Positions 9,650 to 22,742 of a DNA stretch of 64,000 nt are shown piece after piece (within the stretch, counting starts at the first letter, position 1; each line of letters opens with the position of its first letter). Origin of the DNA: Typhlomys cinereus. Its lineage: Eukaryota > Chordata > Mammalia > Rodentia > Platacanthomyidae. The notes beneath the pieces were generated by a model. The model was not told the DNA's origin and did not search any database. It was given only the letters and a program-made list of their open reading frames with translations. The stretch is from contig JALPQD010000247.1 of assembly GCA_023101885.1 (NCBI GenBank), positions 1-64,000 on the forward strand, given 5' to 3'. The translations under genes and the position numbers were made by a program.

Positions 9650-12190
9650 TATATTCTCCATTTGGAGCTCTTAATGAAGACAATTTAAATATAGGTGACA
9701 TGCAGCATTTTTGTGAATGAATCTACTTTTGTGATGAGCTAAATATTAGAACAAGAATTTATACATAGTTAAATGGATTTTTCCTTAAGAAGCTCTCACT
9801 TTGTTTTCAATGATATTTTAAGAAGTATTGTCAGCTTTATGAAGATATAATTCTCTCACATGCACAAACTGTCAAACCTTTACTTTTTCTGTATCATGGA
9901 CAGCATGGTTTTTGGCTCATCACAACATAAAAAAATACACGATACACTGGGCTGTTACTATAAAGATAATGTTATTCCTCCAATTTTCTCCTGGCAAGCA
10001 CTTACGAATCATATCAATGATACAGATGCAGAAAACTAAGAAAGATAATGTGCAGAAACCAATTTGTGAGATGATTTTTCAAAAAACACCTTGGTCATAT
10101 TATTTAGGCAAATGAGGATCATTTTGATATGTAAAATTCATAATGAGCTCAGTCCCATATTTTAATCCAGTTTTAAAGATGATTGCTCTGCCCTGTTCAG
10201 CAGACTGCTAGTCGGGAAGAAAGAAAAAATATATAAAACTGAAAAGCCAAATTCATAGTGAGGATGTCACGATAACCTGATCACAGAGATCAAAATTAGA
10301 GTTTATTTCAAACTTTTTCTGTTTGATCAGATTACACTATAAATTTGAGTCATAAAATTTCCATTAAAAATTCTTTTCACAACATAAGTGATCACATAGT
10401 GTTTTTTTAAACCAAGGGCAAAACACTTGGACTAGAAAAGTTCTCTTGTTCTACATAAAGGTAAAAGTCACATCTTCATCATTTAATTCTAAGATTTTAC
10501 AACTAAGCTTATGTAAGTAAAAATTGGGAGCCACAAAACTATTTTATATTTTAGTAATCAAATTTTAAAAATGAAATGAAATAATGGCCATTGACATTAA
10601 TTGTAATCAGTTTTTATGAAAATGAGATTACCTTAATGTTTATAAAAACCATTCATAAACTATTTTACTCTATATATCTATATTATCTTTGAAATACAGA
10701 GAATGCCATTTAGATGGCACATTATTTCAATCCAGGGTAGTACTATTCATATGGTCATTAGTTAATAATAACAGCTACCATGCTTGAAAATTATTCTCCA
10801 TTAAAATATTTGGAGACAAATATGATGTCTTCCCAGCTGGGTTTCTGTCTTGTAGTCTGACCAATCCTTGTTGTATTCCTATATTTCCCTTTTAGATAAA
10901 GAATGCTTGTCTTATTGCCTTGTATATTAGAACTACATAAGTTATATCGATTTTAAACAAGTTCATGTTACAAATAATTGCCTTAAGTCTTAGATGAGAC
11001 TTAGAATTTCGACTTAAACAATTTTCAAATTTTATAATCTATGGACACACTTAAAGTTGTACTGAATGCATTTTGTATTATGAGATAGCCGTGGGTCGAT
11101 GGGGACAAGGGATGGACGGCCACATGTTTAGAGAATATTTGGAGGTCAACTTGATGAAGAGTAGAGTTGTGAATGATTACTTTATTATCAGCTAGTATGA
11201 TTTGGATTTACCATGGAAACAAATCTTTGGGAACGTTGGTCAGGAATTGTCTAAATTATTTCAATTGAGATGGGGAGATCTACATTAAATGTAGGTTATA
11301 CCATTCAGGGGCCTGAGATCCCAAACAGATTAAAACAAACAAAAAAAGTGAAAGTACATTGAGCACAAGCATTCACCTCCCTCTGCTTCCTGACTGTACA
11401 CTAATGTGACCAGCTATTTCATGTGCATTCTTTCATGTCTTCCTTGTCATAAAAGATTGTATTGTTATCTGTAAAGCAAGTTAAACCAACCTCTCTTAAG
11501 TTGCTTCTGGTAAGTTGGTTTGTCAGAACAATAAAAAAAGTAGCCATTGGAGAAAGAAACTTTCCCTCAATATCACGTCAAAATGGACATAGATTTCTAC
11601 CACATATAGTGAGTTACAGAACCAAGATGAAGAAAAACATTAACTGCAATCCAGCTATAAGTCACTATCCTGCAGATACAAGCTTAGCTGAAAGATTGAA
11701 CTCATAAAATCACCATTTGCTTATTCTTAATAGTTTTACTAAGTTGATAAAATATTTCTTCATGTGTAATTATTGCACATGTTACTGTATGTCAATTTTT
11801 CTTGTCCTGTAGTATAAAATTCTATCATTATATGCTTTTAACACTCCCTCGATTTTTTTCAAAACCTATATATTTATTCTATGTTTTTCTAATTGAGTTT
11901 CTCCACAAATTCTGATTTTATGTCAATTTTAAACATCTACTACATAATTTTTATATCTTAGGCAACCCAGGTTACCGTTGTCCATCACAGTTGTACATTC
12001 TCTGAATTTCGTTGCTTACATGTTTTTCTGCTGTTTATTCTATAAACCTTCATCCAGAAATGAATTGTCCTACATTTCTCAATTTCCACATGATTCCTGT
12101 GTTTTGTTTGTTTTTTCCAATAACATGAAAGAAAGTCATTTGAAATTTTCATAAATTGTTTCAGACTATTTTCATAAAACTGTCAAGTTG
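9650..12190. other. Unassigned AT-rich sequence
   Basis: I see no gene, exon-like open frame or recognisable repeat. Short open frames at 9912-10115 and 11462-11707 have no features beyond chance. Confidence 0.5.
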
Positions 12191-12205
12191 ACTGTTAAGG
12201 GTTTG

Positions 12206-12295
12206 GGGGTTGGGGATTTAGCTCAGTGGTAGAGCGCTTGCCTAGCAAGTGCGAGGCCCTGGGTTCAGTCCCCAGCACCGAAAAAAAAACAAAAT
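12206..12295 (+). mobile_element. ID element (BC1-like tRNA-Ala SINE), young
   Basis: The ~75-nt body has the A-box tagctcagtggtagagcg and the B-box gggttcagtcc of the rodent ID family, close to the family consensus as I remember it. An A-rich tail (12280-12295) follows. A perfect 15-bp TSD, actgttaagggtttg, lies at 12191-12205 and 12296-12310. The A-tail and TSD show a retrotransposed SINE and not a functional tRNA gene. Confidence 0.96.
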
Positions 12296-12310
12296 ACTGT
12301 TAAGGGTTTG

Positions 12311-15263
12311 ACCTCTGGGCACATTTGGTGAGAATTTATAGTTGAGTTAAACCCCAAGCAAGGCTGCAGAAGATTGTCTAATTGATAGGGAAGACGCAGG
12401 CCATGCTGGACAAAACTACTTCCTTGGTAGGTGAATAAGATCATGGGAACAGGTTGAAAAGTTGTCATTCTTTGATATACTTGGCCAGAGATAATGGTCC
12501 TGCGAGTAGGGATTTCTCCTCTCTCAAAAGTCCTGTGGATGCATGGATATGGTATAGATTCTCCTGTCAAGCTAAATTAAGAACTGTAACCAGACTATCC
12601 TGTGTCAAAATAAAGTCCCATATTCCCTGAGGTCATTTAATCATGAATTTATCAGCAACAATGAAGAGTAACTCTGACAACTATATAGCATATGGATTTG
12701 TAAGACATTGTTATCAGTGTGACATTATTTGTATGGCCCTATAAATATTTATTTTTAATCACATTGGTATTAAATTTTATTATTATATAAAAAATTGATT
12801 GTAAGGTACTAACATCCTTTTCTCAAAAAGTGAAATGGATCCATGTTCTCAGAAATATGGATGCTTTTTCTGCTTTTTTCTGTGATTTTGTTGGCTTCCC
12901 ACAGATGGGATGTACCTCTCTTACAGACTAGTAATCAAGCTGTGGCTGGTGCAAGCCATCTTGAATCTATGTTTTCTGTTTAAAGACAGAAAATAAAGAT
13001 GGAGTTGGCTGCTGACATTGCAGCTGGTGTATGTGAAGCTTTTTGTGAAAGTCTATTTAAAATCTAAAATTGATATCACAGTTATTGCTTTGTCAAAGCA
13101 TTGCAAAATGAAAAAAATGAAGATAATCTGAAGACTCATAGAAGATTTTTTATTTTGCTTCATTATAAAGTTCTATGGATATAAAAGTGCATATATGATT
13201 TAAGCATTTGTTCAGGAGGACAAATATGCTAACAGAATTATAATACCAAAATGACCTTGGGACAAGTATGTCTTTGAGCAGTCTATGTAAGATGATATTA
13301 AAACATGCTTTATCTAACTGAAATTTTGCAGTCTAAGTAATTGACATTTGTAAAGTTATTTTTTTCAATTGTCAGCTAAATAGCTGAATAGTGGTGTGAT
13401 ATTTTCATGTTTACTCTATATATCATTCCATTAGTTTGGGTTCCAATTGTTAGTAGATCCAATCAGACTCTCTTCTATGGGTTAATGACAGTATAATACA
13501 AAAGGTTATATGTTTATTTTTTTCCAAAATGAAGTTCTATATACACACAACCTCTTCAGTCCTGATAAGAAAGTAAAACATTGTATCTTCTTTTTTGACA
13601 AGGATTTAAATATACTGCCTGGTTGCTAAAATCTCTTGGGTTTTCTCAGAGAAGAACAGTTTGTTTCTAAGATAGTGAAGTTCACCCAGAGACAGATGAG
13701 GTCATGCAAAAAAAAAGCATGTTGACTTTAGGTCTATGAATGTTTAATGAGCAGAATAAAAATTCATAAAGCAGATTACACCTGCTTCGCTTAGTCATTC
13801 TTTGGTTTCTTCAGATCACAGCTCATCAGGAAAATACTCCAGCTGACCAGCTATTCTATTGTGGCTGTCAAATTGAAAGTCCAGTCAACTATGGTTATAA
13901 CTGGAGAAAGAAAAACGTATTTCTGTGAATATATCTGCATTCAGATTTTTTACTACATACCACAAAGGGTTTATTGTCATCCCACATGTTGGTTCAAAAA
14001 TTGTACATGATAACTATGTCTATGTTATTGGTGACACTTAAAGACCATATTATGAGGAAAAATGAAACAATTACATTGTTCAGAATGCACCATGGAACTT
14101 AGCTCACAGAATCTCAGGAAAATAGGCAAGAGCAAAATCATAATTTCTATCTCCTGGGCTAGAGAAATAAGCTCAGAATTTAATCTTTATGACATATGGA
14201 ATAAAGAGGTAGTGTAAAGGCTTAAAATTCAAATGCAAGCTGGTCTAGAATCTGAGGCTGTGGAGAAAGGAATAGAACAAGCTAAAACTGAAGTGGTTGG
14301 AAGGTTAAGATTCAAAGTGACATTCTCAACTATGATTTGAGGGGCAGCTTTTCTAAATGTTACTTGTTGTAACAGGTATGTTTAGAACATTTTAAAATGC
14401 CCCATCAGCTGATACATGGATGAAATTGGCTATAGATTAAATATCAGATAACTTCCTGACAATAAATAAATGTCATCAAGTTCATCTTTATTGAACAAAT
14501 GACACTCAGGTTGGTCACTAATGGGTGGAAGTTCACAAATATGAAAGAAGTTGAAAAAGGAGTCATCATTCAGAATGGATAGCAAATTTTAGGAAATAAA
14601 ATGTATAATTTGCTAAAGTAATTAAAATTAGTCTGATGAAGCATGAATTGTGAGTATGAAAAGAGGCTTATTCCTACATTCAACATACATTAAAAATCCA
14701 CTTGACCAGCTCAATACTTTATATTTTCTGTTGCCCTGGAGTTTTGCCTTTCTGCAGCATAAATTAAAAAGTGTATTCCGATGGTGACGAATGTTCCTTT
14801 TTAGCCAAGAATAGATTATTATAAAATCATTATAATTATAAGAGATGATGTTAAAAAGGTGGATTGAGAAAAGCCAACATTTCTTTATTTTACTCTAATG
14901 TTGGAAGATAAGGGAATGGTTTATTCCAGGTTCCATTTAGTCAACCAGAAATAATTTATGAAGGTTTATCAAAGTGGGAGAAATTCATTAATTTAAAGTC
15001 TCTATTTGTTTCTATTGAGATTTAGAAACCATTCACGACAATCTAGGGACACAGATAATTTATGTGAAATACTGAAAACAAGAATGTATAGGAATTTTGG
15101 TGATTGGAAGTAGGTAGCTTCACAAGCTAATTTGTTTGCCCAGAAAAATCATTGTCCAGGTAGCATTTGCCTACAGTCAGTCGAAAAACATTTTTCAAAT
15201 CAAAACTTCAACACTGTACATAAAAATGTGACTTGGAGAAAAGTAGAAGGAAAATTAAAAGGT
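12311..15263. other. Unassigned AT-rich sequence
   Basis: No gene or confident repeat. The 101-codon open frame on minus at 12570-12265 runs into the ID element and has no recognisable domain. Confidence 0.5.
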
Positions 15264-15430
15264 TTGTGCAGAATGATGTATGCCTGTCAGCCCAGCACTC
15301 TTGAAGCACACAGGGAAGAACAGGAACTCCAGGCCACCCATAGCTATGCAGAGAGTTCTAGAATTTCCTGAGATACATGAAACCATATTTCAAAACAATA
15401 GCAAAAGCAAAAAAGCAACAAGTCAAGCTT
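15264..15430 (+). mobile_element. Degenerate B1-like SINE
   Basis: The order atgtatgcctgtcagcccag, then caggaactccaggccaccc, then an A-rich end follows the 7SL-derived B1 layout (cctgtaatcccagcac, then the gttcgaggccagcc-type block). It is highly diverged. The short open frames here are SINE sequence. Confidence 0.65.
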
Positions 15431-16674
15431 TCAGTGCTAGCAGTTACAAAATAATCTCCTGATGTCATAATTTCTCTCACTATTTGCCTTAGGAATGTAA
15501 TTATCCATGTGCAATTTTTGGACAATTAATTTTATATATACTTAAAGGTAAGTATTTATACCCCATTTACAAAAATGGAAATTTTACATTAGAGAATCAT
15601 CAAGGATTTAGCCCTTGTATTGTAGCACATGGAAGCACAGGAATGGGAGTATACACAGATCAAGTAAAACTGTCCGAATATCCAGCATCATGAGAATATT
15701 TTTATTTTAATAGTGTATTTAAAATATTGATTTAATCATGTAATGTTAAAGACATTTAAAATTTCAAATAATAACCTTTCAGAGAGCTATGAATATTATT
15801 TTCATTTTTGTAATATTCCTGTCATATTGCAGACATTTCTGGAATTTTAATTCTATTTTTTTCCTCTCAGAAAGTAAAATGCCAGTAAAATATTAAGGAA
15901 TACATCAATAAAAGTCATGTGTTAATCATAAATCACAGCTAGAAAATAGATATAAAAGAGCAATGAAAATAAGTGAACAAAAAAGGAATGAAAAATGTCT
16001 TTGTTAAGGTCTCATGGCAGGCAAATGAAGATCTAGTATGGTGATGGCAGCAAACATGTGAATTTAATTTAATAGACTGTATTGCACACATGTACTGTCC
16101 AGACCAAACTCTTTGAATATTTTAAATTATTTATACAGCTATGTTGTTTTCCTAGACATGTTTATTTATATCTATCAAGAACTCTGTACAGTTGACCGCA
16201 TTATTGAAAATGCTGTCAATGCTAATTAATTTAAATATTCCTTCTAAAGTGTTTGATCAAGTATAATTTTACATCAGAAAAAATGTCAAAAGGTAGTTGT
16301 ATTTAAACACTCTGTGACTGAAGAGATCCACTTTCAACTGCATACCCCAGAAGTATTTGAATATTATGCTAAGTTAAAAGAAGATTAAAAAGATTACAAC
16401 TTCTAAAATTCCATTTATATGATGTTTCTAGAACAGGCAAATCTGCAGAGATTGAATTGTTTAACTGAGTTGAAACATAACATAGAGAGTGATAGTTAAT
16501 GCAAGTATAAGGGAATTCTTTTCTTCTGACAATAATGTTTCAATAGCTGCACATGGTATGATTATGCCTAAATTTATGTGAATGAATTAGTATGGCATGT
16601 GAATATATAAATATTATTATTTATAATATATAAATAATATATAATATATAAAAATATGAATATAAATTATAATG
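15431..16674. other. Unassigned AT-rich sequence
   Basis: No gene or repeat recognised. The right end (about 16600-16674) is almost pure A/T, with TATA-type low-complexity sequence. Confidence 0.5.
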
Positions 16675-16873
16675 TGAATTTTCAACCTTGTTTAATTTTT
16701 AGGTCACATATCTCTACAATCACCTTCCTTCACTGCAAAGACTCCTCTGCGTAAAGCTGAGAATAGTATTTCTTCTTTCTGCCTCCTCTTCCATAATGTG
16801 GATCCTTGTAGGAGAGGCGATTTAGATGTCCCACTTAGGATTATGCAACACAATTAGCTATTCCTTACACTTT
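16675..16873 (-). repeat. 199-bp duplicated segment, copy 1 (isolated L1 3'UTR piece)
   Basis: This segment matches 17828-18026 with about 5 mismatches in 199 (roughly 97.5%) in the same orientation. In copy 2 it is continuous with L1 3'UTR-like sequence on both sides. Here it is isolated between AT-rich sequence and unrelated flank, so copy 1 is probably derived. Confidence 0.85.
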
Positions 16874-17289
16874 GTGCTACCACAAAATAAAAAGAAATAT
16901 AATGCTCTTTCATGCACACAAAATGCAGATATTAATATAATATAATAAATAATATATTTATGTATAATAATTATCTAATAAATAATAAATATAAATAAGT
17001 AAAATGTTTTCTTTTATTGTGAAGCTAGAAACCATCTAGACGTGAATGAGTGACTGGCAGGTATTTGCAAAAATAACAAAAGAACTATGTTAGTGTTTTA
17101 ATAAAATTTATGAAATAGCATATGCATAAAAGCTAAATTGTCTTATGCCACTTTTATAATAGAAAATCCTAAGGCCTATGTAGTGAAATTATCCATATTA
17201 ACAAATTCGTCTTGCCATCTACAAGAAACCATGTAGAAAAATCAGTGGCACTGTAACTGCCACACTTTTATCTTAATTTCTTTTGCACT
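16874..17289. other. Unassigned AT-rich sequence
   Basis: Contains low-complexity A/T runs at 16930-17000. No gene or repeat recognised. Confidence 0.5.
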
Positions 17290-18065
17290 TATTTTAGAAT
17301 GAAATTTGTTCTTTGACAATTTCATGTGTATATATTGTATACTTTGATTACTGCACCTCCCCTCTGTTATTTTCTCTCACCCCTGCCCTTTCCCATAAGT
17401 CATCTTATGACATTCATATCTCAGAAAATTTGCCTTTGTGTCCATAGGGTTTAACCAAATCTGGGTGATCCTAGGTGCAGCTATCTCTCGGAACATTGTA
17501 GCATGCTCAGTGGATATACAATTGAATAATTTCCTTTCATTCTTCCCCCTGCCCCAATGTGCTCGTTTCTCATTGTGCATTTCTAATAGGTAGGTCCTCA
17601 TGTGTTTCTATCCTGTCCATCACTAATCATTGATTGCACTGGTCCACTGTAGGCTTGCTGTCACTAATCATCTCTGTTGTAAGTTCATACTTGCCATGGC
17701 TCTGTAGTTTTTAGAAGACTGCATTCACTGCCCTCTGTTTTATCTTCTGTGTCTTGCATTCTTTCTGTTTCTTCTTCTGCAAAGGTCTCTGAGTGCTTAG
17801 GGACTATGAATATGCCATGTTGATAACTGAATTTTCAACCTTGTTTAATTTTTAGGTCACATATCTCTACATTCACCTTCCTTCACTGCAAAGACTCCTC
17901 TGCGTAAAGCTGAGAATAGTATTTCTTCTTTCTGCCTCCTCTTCCATAATGTGGATCCTTGGAGGAGAGGCGATTTAGATGTCCCACTTAGGATCTTGAA
18001 ACACAATTAGCTATTCCTTACACTTTTCACCAGTAGTTAAATTTTGCAGCAACTGCCACTCATTG
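17290..18065 (-). mobile_element. Old L1 3'UTR fragment, minus strand
   Basis: The left end (ttctttgacaatttcatg) resembles the complement of the 3' terminus of old rodent L1s (Lx type). The block atttagatgtcccacttagg and the following caccagtag-type text resemble their 3'UTR. Recognition is from memory of mouse Lx sequence. It includes copy 2 of the 199-bp duplication. The 74-codon open frame at 17601-17377 is shadow. Confidence 0.6.
17828..18026 (-). repeat. 199-bp duplicated segment, copy 2 (in L1 context)
   Basis: Near-identical to 16675-16873. Differences include acattc/acaatc, ttggagg/ttgtagg and a three-base cluster near 17994-17999. It lies inside the old L1 3'UTR fragment, so it is the likely source copy. 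Confidence 0.85.
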
Positions 18066-18575
18066 AAAAAAAAAAGTTGGCTGAAAAGTGGGTGAGTATG
18101 ATTGTAAAAGCCTACAAGTTGATTAGAGTATTGTCAGTCCTTTTACTCCAGACAAGACAGGATTTTTGCACCCAAGCGTTCCCTGCTACTGTATCTAACT
18201 TCACTAGATCTACACAACAGTCAGCCTTTCAACATCTCACATCTCCCATAGACAAATGAGGATCTAAGAAATACAGCATACACCAGAGGTAATAGTTGGA
18301 GATGGGGCGGACAGGAGAAAATGAGATTCTCCATTCTTTGGTGTTCCCACTGGTGGGTTATTGAAGCCACAACTGGTGCTTGGACATTTGTCACACAGGT
18401 GACAGAGATGATGCCCATTTTGACTACACATGCAGTGGAGAGGGCAAGCCCCAGGGAAACAGCAGCTGAAATGGAAAGCAGGAAGGAGGGAGAATGGGAG
18501 AGGAAGGTGTTTGACTAAATGGGGAGGTTGAAGACAGATGAATTCATTCTGTTTTGTATGAAACTTCAAAAATAT
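18066..18575 (+). mobile_element. Possible old L1 3' end, plus strand
   Basis: The purine-rich tract at 18470-18530 followed by ttgtatgaaacttcaaaaat looks like an old rodent L1 3' terminus in plus orientation. The upstream part is not clearly assignable. Open frames on both strands (for example 18569-18264) have no known domain. Confidence 0.4.
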
Positions 18576-21150
18576 TAAATTAACTTATTAGAATTTAAAA
18601 GAATGAAAAAACTCAGAAAAAGACAGAGCTGTACAAATCATTGTGTTTTAACATATTCCTTTAATAAAGTTCTCCTGTACTTCCTCTTAAGAATTTAGAA
18701 GTTATTATAAAGCGCTTTTTTCCTTGTTACTTCCTATAGACTCCATCTTTCACACAAATTGCACCCAGTAAAATGTATTTTATCAATTAATACCTTTTGT
18801 ATTATTGTATTATCTTTACATGCAATTGCTTTCTGTATATCTGCTTTCTTTTCTGAATGGATGCTATATTTCAAAATAAGTCACTTACTTTCTGAGAATA
18901 TAATGCTCCCCACTGCCTCTTTAAGCCAAAACAGAATAAGAAAGTAATCACAGAGCAACTGTTGAATGTCCTATAAAGAATCAAGCAGGATTTGAGTGAA
19001 CATTTTGGAGTTTCATGAATCATCATTTCTTACTTATATTATCCACATTTCCTCTTTAAGATATTGACCATGCTATGCCCGATGCCTGAACCTCTTTCAA
19101 TTTCCATACCCAATTTTATTTGACCTCTAAAGTCATATATTCAAAAAGAAAAGCTGTATATTTTTGAAATATGTCTGGGGCTCCCCAAATATGGGTTTTA
19201 TTTTTGCTGTGCTTCTATGTATTTCATATTTTCCCTCTCTGAATATTTTATCAGATTTAGTTGCATTTTATTTACCCATATGACTGTCCCTAACATTGTG
19301 ACTTCAGCCTTGTAACATCAAGTATTGATGTGATTTCTGTTTTAAGATAAGCCCACCACAGCTTAGGACTTGACATGTAGTATAGAATCTCTTAAAATAC
19401 TTTGGATGAAATGACAGGGGCACTGACAGGGGCTGGTTACATGATCCTTTTTTAAAACAAGTCTCAAAATAGAATGCCAAAATGCCTTTACAGCTACATT
19501 AGCACCTATTTATAATAGCATCTTTTAGATTTTGAATAGCAAACCTTATTTCTTTTCAGGAAAGTTTCATATTTCTGATGAGTAAAGTTGTGATGAGACT
19601 GTTACAAAAAAGCAGGAGTAGCTACAGCTGCCAGAAACTGTCTTTTGAAAAAGTAATCACGATAGGAAATATGTCTTTTCTAATAATATTGATTGTTATG
19701 TGTGTGTTCAGAGTACATTATAAATTTCATGTGAGATAAGAAAAGTGCAGCCTGGCAAAAGTTATTAGTATTTTTTGAGGATTAAGACAGGGTTTATTAG
19801 AGGGGAGAAAACATAACTCACGGACCTTCATCTGGGAGGGGAAAGATAGCTCTGGAGAACTCACAGACTCCAGACATGGAATCCATAAGGGTAAAGGAAA
19901 GGAAAAGATGGAGTATTATGAGGGGCAAGATGCCAAATATGACTGCTAGGGTCCAGAATATTTGTACCTTTACTCAGTTCCAGGAAAAATGACTTTCCTC
20001 ATTGTATTGGTACATTTTAATTCATTTAAAATATTTACAGATTCTACTACCTCAAAAAGGTTTTGTATTTGTTAGAGTGAAAATGATCAAAGACATACCA
20101 AAAACTAAGGTCCAAGTTCAAACTTGATAATTGAATTGCAGGCAAATATTCATAAATACATAAATGGATAAAATAATTCATTGTAAGGAACTCGTATATG
20201 TGCAATGTTTCCTTGCAAGTTCATAACACAAACAGTACTTGTCACTTTTAAGTGAATACTGAGATGAATATATTAATAATACTACAAAATTGAAAAATCA
20301 AAAGGCAAAGTGTTAAAAGACCTCGTGCTTTCTTTGATACTATTAGTGGGTGTTTTGTGGTCAATTATACATGCATTACACATACATGTGTACATGTGCT
20401 CCTGCAAATGTATGTGTTTCAGATAGCATGTATAAATTTATCTGTTGAGAACAACTTTCTGAAATCAAGGTTACATTAAAGTAAAGCAAGCTTGTTTTAA
20501 TGATGGTGGCAGAAGTATCTACTATTATCATATATATAGTAGGATGCAGTCCATAAAGCCACTATTTCTATTTAGAGATATTATGTTACAAGTAGAACAA
20601 GAACAACAACAAATCTGACTTATTAGGATATGAAATGTAAATGAGACAGTCCTAGCATCATCATATGCCTGTCCTGAAAGCATGTTCCAGACAATGGAAC
20701 AAGAAATACTTCTTTGAAAAGTTTTCTGACTGAATTTGTCTACACTGTGTGTCCACAAACTCACTCTGTTATTCTATTGTTGTTATAATTCATCAAATGT
20801 TTACAAATTATATGCCTTACAGAACAGATTTGACACTATTTTATGCATTTGTCTTTGAAATCATGTAAATACATGTGGAGGTATGAAAAAGTAGCTATGA
20901 TGCGGGCCTTAATGTTGTAGAGTTATTTTTGCCAGACATCCATCGTATATTATATAGCTTCATGTTACTGCTTTCTGTCTTTTATTTCAGAGGTATAGAT
21001 TTCTTTCAACATGATTTTAGAAGTAATAAATTATACCTTTAAATTATCTTAGACTAGTTTATTTCTATCAGTTTTGAAGCAGAGTTTTGTGTGGTAAATT
21101 TTCGGTTGAAGTGCCCCCTTCCTCCAATGATTTTTCATCTATTTTTTAAA
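18576..21150. other. Unassigned AT-rich sequence
   Basis: No gene seen. A stretch at 19780-19960 (cagggtttattagagggg and the following purine-rich text) resembles a dispersed rodent repeat, but I cannot name it. Confidence 0.45.
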
Positions 21151-21154
21151 AAGT

Positions 21155-21159
21155 ATTTA

Positions 21160-21194
<35 letters not shown>

Positions 21195-21429
21195 TGTAGG
21201 GCACTGTGTGTCCCTGTGGAGGACCAAGGGTGACTTTGGGAATCATCCTGGATCACTTCTACCTCCTTTTTGGTTCACTCTGGGATTTCCCAGGTTCTGT
21301 CCACCAGGGCCAGAAGTGCAGGCCTATGACCTTTCTGTCTGATGTTTTTTACTTGGAACCTGGGATTGGAACTCAGGACCTTCTGCTTATAAGGCAGAGT
21401 CTTAATCCCTGAGCCATTTGTCTAGCCCT
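21155..21429 (-). mobile_element. Older B2-superfamily SINE copy
   Basis: The GT run (21163-21194 on plus), the body (gtgtccctgtggaggaccaa) and the complement of the tRNA-like head ending tctagccc are collinear with the young SINEs. CpGs are lost and the body is diverged. It belongs to the older subtype shared with 9385, 29188, 31530 and 58227. Confidence 0.88.
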
Positions 21430-22549
21430 CATGTATTATTTTACTATCTTCTTGGCAACTTCCATCACTTTTGCTGAGAAACTAGATGTTAAATTTTTTC
21501 AAGGATCCCTAGCAAATAATAAGGTTTTGGTCTCTTCACACTTTTTTCAGACATTTCAGTGGTTTGATTTCAATGCTTTTCTATGCAGATTTTTATTGTT
21601 CTACTTTGAATTCATTGGGCATCCCAACATATAGACTTGCAATTTCTATAATTTAATTTTAGCCTGTAAGTGTTCAAATATTATTTCTGTATCTATCTTT
21701 TCTCTGTCCCAGTACTAGGATAAAAACTATGATTTATTAGTGTTGCTCCCCAAGTCACTTAGCCCCTGGTTCCTTATCCTTCTTTCCTCAGAAACAAAAT
21801 TTTGAAGAATCTGTCTTCTAGTTTCATGGCTTGTTCTGTCTTTTCAAGTCAGAAGTCTTGTATTTTACATATTAGAATGTTTACATTTTATGTCATTATA
21901 ACTCCCTTCTTTATGAAATGTCTCCCTTTTATATATATTGTTGTTTGAGCTAAACATGGATATTTAAATGAATTGATTTAGTTTTTGATTGATTATTTTA
22001 AATTCTAAGACAACTCCAGCATGAATTCCATCAATTAGTCAACTGTTTTTATTTCTTTGAAAACAACTAATTTCCTGTTTCTTTTTTAGTTTTGTGATTC
22101 AATTTTTTGAGAACTGGACATTTGCAACTGTAACATAATAACTTTGGAAATTAAGTAGTTTTCTCTCCTTGTTAATTACTTATGAATGTTGAATGAAATG
22201 TATGACTTTATAAATTATTTTCATAAAAGATATTTACCCTATGTGTATAATAATTTCAGTTTCTTTCTTACACTAATATTCAGTTACTATCTGTCCAGAA
22301 TATTCCTTGAGCACCAACAATTCAAAGAAAACATATTTCTCTGTGATTTTTTAAATTGTCTTTCTGCTGATATAGTATATTAGCATTTAATCAACTTATT
22401 TTTAACTCTCTGTAGAACCTAGCTTTTTATGCACTGCACATAAAGGGAAGCAAAAGGTAAAATATTAATAAGACCATTGTATCTAATTATTCTACAGATG
22501 TGTCTCATCTTCAGCACGCATGTAACATTTATTTAGTGACTTATTTCTT
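21430..22549. other. Unassigned AT-rich sequence
   Basis: No gene or confident repeat. Short open frames at 21431-21634 and 22186-22383 are AT-driven. Confidence 0.45.
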
Positions 22550-22668
22550 TTCATTATTTTTATGTTTTTATTGGTGCATGATAGTACAAAGTAGTATCAT
22601 TCTGATGTTTTTTTCATTCCTATATCTAGCATACTTTAATAGTATTTAATATTATAATCTCTTTTTTG
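22550..22668 (-). mobile_element. Old L1 3'-end fragment, minus (tentative)
   Basis: tttattggtgcatgatagta and the following text resemble the complement of an old mammalian L1 3'UTR. It may belong with the fragments at 24003 and 25030, which have the same orientation. Confidence 0.4.
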
Positions 22669-22742
22669 AGGTGCAGGAAATGAAACCTATTGCCTTACCC
22701 TTGTTAGGCAAGAACTCTAATAGTGAGCTCTATTCATAAATT
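22669..22742 (-). mobile_element. Degenerate ID-like SINE fragment
   Basis: gaggtgcaggaaatgaaacc followed by gttaggcaagaactctaata follows the complement of an ID body. It is strongly diverged. Confidence 0.55.

Noticed and set aside
12206..12280. tRNA gene-like sequence with A and B boxes
   Set aside because: It has an A-rich tail and perfect TSDs and matches the ID SINE family, so it is a retrotransposed copy and not a tRNA gene.
17290..18575. A single twin-primed old L1
   Set aside because: Both the left (minus) and right (plus) parts seem to carry their own 3' termini, whereas twin priming leaves only one. Two separate insertions fit better.
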